The notes beneath the pieces are model-generated. The model ran no database searches. It saw only the letters and a program-made list of their open reading frames with translations, and was not told where the DNA came from. Shown piece by piece: positions 1 through 8,100 of a stretch of DNA of 64,000 nt. Position 1 is the stretch's first letter; each line of letters starts with the position of its first letter. The stretch is taken from contig NZ_JBGCCH010000027.1 of NCBI RefSeq assembly GCF_041261205.1, positions 62,001 to 126,000 on the forward strand, read 5' to 3'. Both the position numbers and the translations under genes were made by a program. The DNA comes from Catenulispora sp. MAP5-51. Lineage in GTDB: Bacteria > Actinomycetota > Actinomycetes > Streptomycetales > Catenulisporaceae.

Positions 1-168
1 GGTCCGCACGGCGCGGTGCTCCGCCAGCTCGGACGTGTACCGCACGGGCATGGACCAGCCGGCGAAATCAGTGAAGCGCGCGCCGAGTCCGGCGTGGACG
101 GCGTGCAACGGCGTCTTCTTCGCGGCGGCGGTGAGCGCGCCCGAAGAAGGGGGCCCGGATGAGGTCAT
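1..168 (-). CDS. gcvT: Glycine cleavage system T protein, N-terminal fragment
   Basis: Aminomethyltransferase of the glycine cleavage complex, which moves the methylene group of glycine to tetrahydrofolate in the cytosol. Only the first 56 codons are inside the window; the gene continues past the left edge. The visible residues include [20 protein letters not shown] and [10 protein letters not shown], the characteristic GcvT opening with its folate-domain start. The ATG at 168 is preceded by AGGGAG about 9 bases upstream. A tandem glycine riboswitch lies directly upstream on the same strand, which agrees with the identification and suggests glycine-induced expression. Confidence 0.93.
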   Translation of the reverse strand, partial: MTSSGPPSSGALTAAAKKTPLHAVHAGLGARFTDFAGWSMPVRYTSELAEHRAVRT

Positions 169-221
169 GACGGGAGGCTCCCTGGGGAGGCACCGTGATT
201 TCCGGTGCCGTGGACGGGTGA

Positions 222-416
222 CCTCCCCGCTCTGTCATCGATGCCTGAGAGCTTCGCCACCGAGTCGGGTGGCTTGCACCGTGGGCGCGGGACGCGAGGT
301 CCCGACTTTCCAGAGTCGCCTGGCTGAAGCGGTAGGTGGGCCTGAGAGATTCTGGGGAGTGTTGCTCCTTCGGCGCCTCGCAGACACAGAAATCCTGCGA
401 GGACTCTCCCGCTTCA
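222..416 (-). ncRNA. Tandem glycine riboswitch (two aptamers) upstream of gcvT
   Basis: Read on the minus strand, the 5' aptamer starts near 416 with GCGGGAGAG, followed by GCGCCGAAGGAGCAA and CTCTCAGGC, and closes with ACTCTGGAAAGTC. The second aptamer (about 222-310) has a GGTGCAAGC element, GGTGGCGAAG and again CTCTCAGGC, then ends in GAGCGGGGAGG. These are the recognised conserved blocks of the gcvT-type glycine aptamer, present twice in tandem. Downstream, GGCACCG and CGGTGCC (about 187-207) can pair just before the gcvT ribosome site, a possible expression platform (inference). Confidence 0.9.
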
Positions 417-627
417 GTTCGAACGGCATGTGTTCAGTTGTCGTCTCGGCCGACGAGCTCGATTCGAGATGAGCTCGATCGGTCGATGCTGCGGATCGTA
501 AAAGCACGGCGGCGCGGCCGTCAAGGTATGTCCGAAAGGTCCCCGGTGAGACCTCCGGGTCGCCGGCACCCGTCTTAGTAGGCGAGGGGGACACCGGTCC
601 GCGGCAGGCGTCCCCGAGGGTTCGACC

Positions 628-1155
628 ATGGGGGAGACGAGCTTGAGCATCGAAGCAGAGTTCACCGCTTACGCGGCTGCTCGGGCCCAGCGCCTTCGCG
701 ACACGGCGTTTCTGCTGTGTGGGGACTGGCACACCGCGCAGGACCTGACGCAGACGACGCTCGCGAAGCTCTACACGGCCTGGAAACGGGTCGAGCGCAG
801 CGAGAGCGTCGACGCCTACGCACGCCAGGTCATGCTGCGCACGTTCCTGGACTCGCGCCGGCTGAAGCGCTCCTCGGAGCGGCCGACGACCCAGGTTCCC
901 GACATCGCCGCACCGGCGGACAGCGATCCCGCGTTGCGGCTGACCCTGCTGTCGGCCCTGGCGCAGCTGCCGCTGAACCGGCGGGCCGTGTTGGTCCTGC
1001 GCTTCTGGGAGGACCAGACGGTCGAGGCGACCGGGGCGGCGATGGGCCTGTCCGCCAGCGCGGTCAAGTCGCTGACCCAGCGGGCGCTGGCCGATCTGCG
1101 GTCCGCGCTCCGCGACGACGACGCGATGGCAGAGCTCGACTTCCTCCTGGTCTGA
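628..1155 (+). CDS. SigE-family ECF RNA polymerase sigma factor
   Basis: A 175-residue sigma-70 factor of the short ECF class (SigE/SigM-type of actinomycetes), directing RNA polymerase to a small regulon. Region 2 lies at about residues 10-75 (ARAQRLRDTAFLLCGDWHTA, then DLTQTTLAKLYTAW). Region 4 lies at about 105-165 (LPLNRRAVLVLRFWEDQTV, then LSASAVKSLTQRAL, a helix-turn-helix). The ATG at 628 has GAGGG about 8 bases upstream. The next gene encodes a membrane-anchored protein that may be its partner. The 5' region from 417 to 627 contains no other gene that I can see. Confidence 0.9.
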   Translation: MGETSLSIEAEFTAYAAARAQRLRDTAFLLCGDWHTAQDLTQTTLAKLYTAWKRVERSESVDAYARQVMLRTFLDSRRLKRSSERPTTQVPDIAAPADSDPALRLTLLSALAQLPLNRRAVLVLRFWEDQTVEATGAAMGLSASAVKSLTQRALADLRSALRDDDAMAELDFLLV

Positions 1156-1195
1156 ACCACACGGAACTGAAGCCTCCTCACGGAACGAGAGAATC

Positions 1196-2074
1196 TTGAC
1201 TCCGGAAGACTCGATGCGCGACCGCATCTCCGCGGAACTGGAAGCCGGCCGCCCGCCCCTGGGCGACCTCGTCGGCCTGGCCGTCGCCGAGGGGCGGCGC
1301 AAGAAGCGGCGCACCCGCCTGGGCGCCGGCGCCCTGAGCGCGGTCGGCGTACTGGCCGTCGCGGGCGCCGTGGCGCAGCTCGGATCGGCCTCCCCGGCGA
1401 CGACGCAGAACGCCGCCGCCCACCCGGCCGCCACGACGCCGACGCGCTCCCCGTCGCCGGCGGCGCCGCACTCGTCGGCCCCGACCACTCCCCCGACGAC
1501 GTCCCCGACCACGCCCACCGCGCCGGCCACCACTCCCCTGCCGGTCGCCGCGATCGTGAAGAACGTCAACCCCGGCACCTTCTCCCTGGAGAAGGGCATC
1601 TACCTCAACTACACCACCAGCGCCATGTCCTACTGGGAGTACGAGGGCGGGCTGACGGTGCAGTACAACGGCAGCAACACCTGGGGCTCCGACTTCGTCA
1701 CCATGGGCGCGACCGACCGCCTGTTCACCGGCTTCTACGTCGGCGACAAGGACGTCGCGGCGGCGTCCATGACCATCGACGGCAAGCAGATCGCGGCCAC
1801 CGTGGTGAAGGTGAACGGCGCGCAGGGCTGGTGCGGCATCTACTACCTGCGGCCGAAGGGGGCGACGTCGTACGAGCGGTTCCAGATCGACGTCTACGAC
1901 GCCAGCGGCAAGATCATCGCCACGTCCTACACCGGGCTGAGCGACGGCCCGCCGCCCACCCACTCTTCCGGTGAGCCCGAGAACCGGACCCTGCCGGTCA
2001 CGAACATCCCGACCGACACCCCGTTCCCGGGTGTGACGGTCATGGCCCCGCCTCCGGGATCGCCCACCAAGTAG
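1196..2074 (+). CDS. Membrane-anchored protein downstream of sigma factor, possible anti-sigma partner
   Basis: This 292-residue protein has a short cytoplasmic N terminus with the basic run GRRKKRRTR, one membrane segment (about residues 43-61), a long Pro/Thr/Ser linker to about residue 120, and a roughly 170-residue extracytoplasmic domain that I do not recognise. The position 40 bases after the SigE-type sigma gene and the topology fit a sigma-partner membrane protein, but no zinc-binding anti-sigma motif is visible, so the role is inference. The start is uncertain: TTG at 1196 or ATG at 1214 (preceded by GGAAG). The second would remove six residues. Confidence 0.65.
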   Translation: MTPEDSMRDRISAELEAGRPPLGDLVGLAVAEGRRKKRRTRLGAGALSAVGVLAVAGAVAQLGSASPATTQNAAAHPAATTPTRSPSPAAPHSSAPTTPPTTSPTTPTAPATTPLPVAAIVKNVNPGTFSLEKGIYLNYTTSAMSYWEYEGGLTVQYNGSNTWGSDFVTMGATDRLFTGFYVGDKDVAAASMTIDGKQIAATVVKVNGAQGWCGIYYLRPKGATSYERFQIDVYDASGKIIATSYTGLSDGPPPTHSSGEPENRTLPVTNIPTDTPFPGVTVMAPPPGSPTK

Positions 2075-2107
2075 GCGCATCCCGAGCTCAAACCCAAGCC
2101 CAAGGGC

Positions 2108-2144
2108 AAGTGCCCGGTACCGGTCGCCCCGGTGCCGGGCACTT
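2108..2144 (+). terminator. Strong hairpin between membrane protein and P-type ATPase genes
   Basis: AAGTGCCCGGTACCGG (2108-2123) pairs with CCGGTGCCGGGCACTT (2129-2144) over 16 pairs with one G-U pair and a five-base loop. No long T tract follows, as is usual in actinomycetes. It probably ends the sigma-factor transcript. Confidence 0.75.
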
Positions 2145-2231
2145 GCTGTCGCCCGTTGCCATCACCCGAACAACCCATCCCGCGCTGACCCCGCAGTTGC
2201 ACCACGCATCACGCGCCCCAACGCTTGATCC

Positions 2232-4979
2232 ATGACCGTTCCGGCAGCGGCTGACAGTGCCGCCCAGCCGTGGTACACCCGCGGTCCCCAGGAAGTGGCC
2301 GAGGCGTTCGGCGTGGATCCGGAGGCCGGGCTCTCGCCGGAACGCGCCGCGGACGTCCTGGCCCGCACCGGCCCCAACGAGCTGCCGCAGGAGGAGCCGC
2401 CGGCCGGCTGGCGCCGGTTCCTGGACCAGTACCGCAGCTACATGCAGATCATCCTGGTCGGGGCCGCGATCGTCTCCTTCGCGATCCAGGAGTGGTCGAC
2501 CGCGATCCTGCTGGTCGTGCTGACGCTCGTCAACGCGGTCATCGGGTTGCGGCAGGAGGGCAAGACCGAGAGCGCCATGAACGCGCTCAAGTCGATGATG
2601 AAGGTGACCGCGCGGGTGCGGCGGGGCGGTGCCGAGACCGAGATCCCCGCCGAACAGGTGGTGCCCGGGGACATCGTGCTGCTGACGGCCGGCGACGAGG
2701 TGCCGGCGGACGGGCGGATCCTGGCGGCCAGCGCGCTGCAGATCGACGAGTCCGCGCTGACCGGCGAGAGTGTGCCGGCTTTGAAGCAGCCGGAGGCTCT
2801 GGCGCCCGGGGCGGCGCTCGCTCCCGGCGACCAGGTCAACATGGCCTTCATGAACACGCCGGTGACGCACGGCAGCGGGGTCGTGGTGGTCACCGGCACC
2901 GGGGCGGACAGCGAGCTCGGCAAGATCTCGGGCCTGCTGAAGGCGACCGCGAAGGAGCAGTCGCCGCTCACCAGGCAGCTGGACAACCTCACGCTGTGGA
3001 TCGCCGGGGCGGCCGGGCTGACCATGATCGTGATGTTCGCGCTCGGGCGCTCCCGGGGGACGGCCTGGGACGCGCTGTTCATCAGCGCGGTCTCGCTCGC
3101 GGTCGCGGCGATACCCGAGGCGCTGCCGACCGTCACCCAGGTCATCCTCTCGCTCGGCAGCGTCGAGCTGGCGCGGCGCAACGCGCTGGTCAAGGAACTG
3201 CCGGCGGTGGAGACGCTCGGGTTCACCTCCTCGATCAACTCCGACAAGACCGGGACCCTGACGCTGAATCAGGTGACGGTCGTCGAGGTGGTCTCCCCTG
3301 CCAACCGGTACACGGTCAGCGGGACCGGCTACCAGTTGGACGGCCGGGTGCACCACGCGGTCGGCACCCAGATCGCGGTCGAGGAGGCGATCCTGCCCTA
3401 CCTGGTGGCCAACGACGCCTCCCTGGTCGACGGCGCCGTGGTCGGCGACCCGACCGAGGGCGCGCTGCTGGTCCTGGGCCACAAGGCCGGTGTGGACATC
3501 GACGGCACCCGCGAGCGGTACCCGCGGCTGGCCACCCTGCCGTTCGACCCCGGCTACAAGCTGATGGCCACCTTCCACAAGGCCATGGACGACGCCGGGC
3601 AGGACGTGATCCGCTGCTTCGTCAAGGGCGCCGCCCCGGCGGTCATCGGCCGCGCGGACAGCGCGCAGGCCGACGGCCGCAGCATCCCGTGGGACGCCGA
3701 GGCCGGCGCGCGGGCGCAGGAGCACATCGGCCGGATGGGCCGGGAGGGCCTGCGCGTCATGGCCTCCGCGACCCGCGACCTGGACGCCGCCGCGTTCGAC
3801 CCCGAGGGCGACCTGCTCGGGTACGTCACCGGGCTGCGGATGACGAGCCTGGTGGCGATGGTCGACCCGCCGCGCGCCGAGTCCGGGGACGCGGTGGCCG
3901 AGGCGCAGGCCGCGCACATCAGGGTCCGCATGGTCACCGGCGACGACGTGGTGACCGGCGCCGCGATCGCCCAGCAGCTCGGCATCCCCGGCGAGGCCAT
4001 CCTCGGCGCCGACTTCGCCGCGCTGGACGAGGCCGAGCGGCTGGCGCGCATCGACCGGATCGGGGTGGTCGGCCGGGTCGCCCCGGAGCACAAGGTGCTG
4101 CTGGTCGACACGCTCAAGAAGAAGGGCGAGGTCGTCGCGATGACCGGGGACGGCGTCAACGACGCCCCGGCCATCAAGGCGGCCGACATCGGCATCGCCA
4201 TGGGCAGCGGCACCGAGGTCGCCAAGGACGCCAGCCGCATGATCCTGTCCGACGACAACTTCGCCTCCATCGTCTACGCCGTCGAGCAGGGCCGGAAGAT
4301 CTTCGACAACCTGCTGAAGTACATCCGGTTCGTGCTGGTCCTGCTGGTGGTCTTCGTCGTCGCCTTCCTGGGGGCGGCCGTCTTCAACATCGCCGCCGGC
4401 GAGCCGTTCACCCCGCCGCAGGTGCTGTGGATCCACTTCGTGGTCAACGCCGCCTTCGGCTTCTCCCTCGGCTTCGACCGGGAGACCCCGGGCCTGATGA
4501 CGCGCGTGCCGCGGGCCCGCGGGACCTCGCTGCTGACCCGGAGCCTGCTGATCACGGTCGGGCTCACCGGCCTGGTCATCGCCGCGATGCTGCTCGGGAT
4601 GATCCAGCTCGGCGCCCGGCACTACGGCGACGTGGACACCGGCGTCTCGATCGCCTTCACCGCGTTCGCGCTGTGCCTGGTCGTGGCCGCGCTGCAGTGC
4701 CGCAGCGAGACCGACTCCGTCCTGACCACGGCCACGTTCGACAGCCCGCAGATGAACCGGGCGATCGCCGCCGAGATCGTCATCGCCGTGCTGACCACGC
4801 AGATGGACGCCCTGCGCCGGGTCCTGGGCACCACCGACCTCAGCCTGCCGCAGTTCGGCTGGGCCCTGCTGCCGCCGGTGGTGCTGTTCGTCCTGTGGGA
4901 ACTGGGCAAGCTGGTCGCGCGCCGGACGATCGCGGGCCGGACGATCGCGGGCCGGACGATCGCGGGCCGGGAACGCTGA
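2232..4979 (+). CDS. P-type cation-transporting ATPase (Ca2+-type, P2)
   Basis: A 915-residue membrane pump that couples ATP hydrolysis to cation export. An N-terminal cation-ATPase domain (about 12-75) precedes the actuator domain with LTGES near residue 176. The phosphorylation motif SDKTGTLT has the acceptor aspartate at D338, and the hinge TGDGVNDAP is at 638-646. IPEALP in the fourth membrane helix is the P2-type metal-binding signature. The C-terminal membrane block (about 700-900) completes the usual ten-helix plan. The last residues carry a threefold RTIAG repeat from a 15-base tandem duplication. The substrate (Ca2+, Mg2+ or another divalent ion) cannot be fixed from the sequence. 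Confidence 0.93.
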   Translation: MTVPAAADSAAQPWYTRGPQEVAEAFGVDPEAGLSPERAADVLARTGPNELPQEEPPAGWRRFLDQYRSYMQIILVGAAIVSFAIQEWSTAILLVVLTLVNAVIGLRQEGKTESAMNALKSMMKVTARVRRGGAETEIPAEQVVPGDIVLLTAGDEVPADGRILAASALQIDESALTGESVPALKQPEALAPGAALAPGDQVNMAFMNTPVTHGSGVVVVTGTGADSELGKISGLLKATAKEQSPLTRQLDNLTLWIAGAAGLTMIVMFALGRSRGTAWDALFISAVSLAVAAIPEALPTVTQVILSLGSVELARRNALVKELPAVETLGFTSSINSDKTGTLTLNQVTVVEVVSPANRYTVSGTGYQLDGRVHHAVGTQIAVEEAILPYLVANDASLVDGAVVGDPTEGALLVLGHKAGVDIDGTRERYPRLATLPFDPGYKLMATFHKAMDDAGQDVIRCFVKGAAPAVIGRADSAQADGRSIPWDAEAGARAQEHIGRMGREGLRVMASATRDLDAAAFDPEGDLLGYVTGLRMTSLVAMVDPPRAESGDAVAEAQAAHIRVRMVTGDDVVTGAAIAQQLGIPGEAILGADFAALDEAERLARIDRIGVVGRVAPEHKVLLVDTLKKKGEVVAMTGDGVNDAPAIKAADIGIAMGSGTEVAKDASRMILSDDNFASIVYAVEQGRKIFDNLLKYIRFVLVLLVVFVVAFLGAAVFNIAAGEPFTPPQVLWIHFVVNAAFGFSLGFDRETPGLMTRVPRARGTSLLTRSLLITVGLTGLVIAAMLLGMIQLGARHYGDVDTGVSIAFTAFALCLVVAALQCRSETDSVLTTATFDSPQMNRAIAAEIVIAVLTTQMDALRRVLGTTDLSLPQFGWALLPPVVLFVLWELGKLVARRTIAGRTIAGRTIAGRER
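4922..4970 (+). repeat. 15-base tandem repeat at 3' end of ATPase gene
   Basis: The unit CCGGACGATCGCGGG occurs three times exactly, followed by a partial fourth copy. It adds RTIAG repeats to the ATPase C terminus just before the stop codon, so it looks like a recent slippage expansion. Confidence 0.9.
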
Positions 4980-5096
4980 TCCGGCTCGCGTCATATCAGG
5001 GGTGGAATACGTCGGGCTTCACATTCCTGGGATGCCGCGGCCTGTCAGAGTCCTGGTCAAGCGGATATGCTTTCCGGTCGGGGGCATGACGAAGTC

Positions 5097-5125
5097 TTGA
5101 CATAAATCAGGGCATTGGGTCGATT
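5097..5125 (+). promoter_or_regulatory. Possible promoter of the Rhs toxin gene
   Basis: A perfect TTGACA lies at 5097-5102. At 17 bases spacing the -10 candidate is TCGATT, which is weak. It precedes the GTG start at 5143, which has GGGGGG about 8 bases upstream. Only the -35 box is convincing. Confidence 0.4.
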
Positions 5126-5142
5126 CATGGGGGGTCTGACAC

Positions 5143-8100
5143 GTGGCGCGTCCGACTGGGTGGGACATTCTGGGCTTGGACGGGGATCCGACTCCGGGCG
5201 TGGTGGAGTCGGTGCAGGCCTTGGCGAAGCAGTTCGGCGACTTCGCGCACGACGTCGAGGCGGCGTACCACAGTCTGAACTCGTTCGGTTCCGACACCGC
5301 GGCGATGCGGTGGATAGGTCAGACCGCTGATGCCTTCAAGGGCCAATACGGTCCCCTGCCGGGGCGTTTGCAGAAGCTTTATACGTCTTACAGCGAAGCC
5401 TCTGACGCTCTGTCCGCTTATGCGCCGAAGTTGCAGGCCGCCCAGACCAAGGCCGACACGGCGCTGCGTCAGGCGCAGGATGCGCATGCCGATCTGCAAC
5501 GCGCCACTTCCACGGCCAACAATGCGGCGACGGATCTGAAGACGGCGCAACAGAATCAGGCCGCCAACCCGAATCAGAAGGCTGTCACGGATGCGCAAAC
5601 AGCGCATGACACCGCGCAGACCAACCTGAACAACGCCAAAGCACAGATGGCGTCGTTGACCAAGCAGGCCAACGACGCCTACAACGACCGCATCGAGGCG
5701 GCCAAGGCCTGCCAGAGCGCGCTCGGCAAGGCCCAGGGCGACGGTATCCACAACAAGTCCTGGTGGGACCACGTCGGCGAGGACCTGTCCGAGTGGGGCG
5801 GCAAGATCGCCGACATCGCCAACGACCTCGCCCCCTTCCTCGACGTCCTGGCCCTGGCCACCTCTTGGATCCCCGGCGTCGACGTGGTCACCGCGGCCTT
5901 GGCCGAGGCCGACAACATCATCGCCCTGGTCGGCACCGGCATGCAGATCGCCGGCGACGCCATGCAGGGCCACTGGGGCGACGCCCTGATGGGCGCCGGC
6001 ATGCTCGGCCTGCAGTTCGCCGGCGGCAAGCTCCTGGACAAGGTCGGCGGGAAGCTGATCGAGAAGATCGGGGCCCGCGGCAACAAGTTCGCCTGCGAGG
6101 GCGGCGACCCGGTGGACGTCGTCTCCGGGAACATGATCACCGCCGAGGCCGACATCGACCTTCAGGCCGTGCTCCCGTTGGTCCTGCGACGGGCCTACTC
6201 CTCCGGCAACCCCTACGGGAGGCTGTTCGGACCCGGATGGTCCTCCACGCTGGACATCCGGCTGTCGGTCAACGCCGCGGGCATCCACTTCGTCGGCGAC
6301 GACGCACAGGCGCTGGACTACCCGGTCCCCGAGGCGGGCGCCGTCGTCCTGCCCTCGGAGGGCGCACGGTGGCCGCTGGAATGGGATCGTGACGCCGACG
6401 AGATCCGCGTCACGGACCCCGTCTCGGCCTTCGTGTGGCGGTTCGCCAGGGTCCACCACCGGGACGACGACGGCGAGATCCGGGACCTGACGTCGGTCAC
6501 GGACCGCAACGGCAACCGCATCGGTTTCCTGAGGAACGACGACGGCACCCCGTTCGGCGTCGAGCACAGCGGCGGCTACCGCCTGGCGGTCGACACCGTC
6601 GCCGCGCAGGCCGGTCCCCGGGTGACCGGCCTGCGGCTGCTGAGCGCCGACGGGGACGTCCCGGTCCGGACTTTCGGCTACGACGAACGCGGCCGGCTGA
6701 CCGCCGTCGTCGACGACAGCGGCGAGCCGTACACCTACGGCTACGACGACGACAACCGCATCACCGTCTGGACCGACCGCCTCGGCTACAGCTATGGCTA
6801 CGAGTACGACGAGACCGGCCGGGTCGTCCGCGCCATCGGCGACGGCGGCGTGCTGAACGCCGCGTTCTCCTACGACGACGACAACCGCGCCAACACCCTC
6901 GTGAACTCCCTCGGCCAGGCCGTCGTCTACCGCTACAACGAGCACGGCGGCCTGGCGTCGATCACCGATCCGCTCGGCAACGCCCTCACCACGGACTACG
7001 ACCGCTACGGCCGCCTGATATCCGGCACCGACGCCCTCGGCCATTCGACCCACCGGGAATACGACGAGTTCGGCAACACCGCGTGCATCCGCCGCGCCGA
7101 CGGCACGGAGATCACCGGGGTGTTCGCCGGGCCGGCGCAGCCGACCGAGGTCCGGCTGCCGGACGGCTCCGTATGGCGGTACACCTACGACGGCCGCGGC
7201 CGGCTCGCGACGATCACCGACCCGATCCAAGCGGTCACCGAATACCGGTACAGCGACAACGGCGGCGTCCTGGAGGTCGTGGACCCGGGCGGTGCCGTCC
7301 GCCGGACCACCACCGACGCCGCCGGCCTGCCTGTCGCCGTCCAGGACGGCGACGGTCCCGCGACCGTCCTGGAGCGCGACGCGTTCGGCCGGGTCGTCCG
7401 GATGACCCTGCCCGACGGGGCCACCACGAGGACGCAGTGGTCGGTCGACGGCATGTCGCTGTGGGACACGGCGCCCGACGGATCGCGCACGACACGCTCC
7501 TACGACGTCCAGGGGCAGCTTGTCGAGCACACCGACCCGCTCGGCGGCGTCACCCGCTTCGAGTACGGGCCGTTCGGCAAGATCACCGCCAGAACCGACG
7601 CGTCCGGCGCGCGCTACGAGTTCGCCTATGACACCGAGCTCAACCTCGTGGCGGTCACCAACCCGGCCGGCGCAGTCTGGTCCTACACCTACGACGACGC
7701 CGGGCGCATGGTCGCCGAACGCGACTTCACCGGACGGCTCCAGCAGTACACGTACGACGCGATCGGCCAGCTCGCGGCACGCGTGAACGGCGCGGGCCAG
7801 ACGACGCGCTTCCTGCGCGGCGTGACCGGGGACATCCTCGAGCGCCACACCGCGGACGGGACGTTCACCTACGACTACGATCCGGCCGGCCGGCTGCTCG
7901 GCGCGACGGGCCCGACGTCCTCGATGACCTACCAGCACGACCTCGCCGGCCGGGTGGTCGCCGAGACCGTCAACGGCCGGACGGTCAGCTTCGAGTACGA
8001 CGCGGCCGGACGCCAGGTGCGGCGGGTCACGCCGTCCGGCGCCGTCTCCGAATGGGGTTTCGACACAGCCCGCGGCACAGCCCGGCTGGCGACCACGGCC

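Noticed and set aside
2088-4994. A 968-codon open frame on the minus strand opposite the P-type ATPase gene.
   Set aside because: It is the reverse-strand shadow of a high-GC gene, full of Arg/Gly/Asp low-complexity sequence. The plus strand has all the ATPase motifs.
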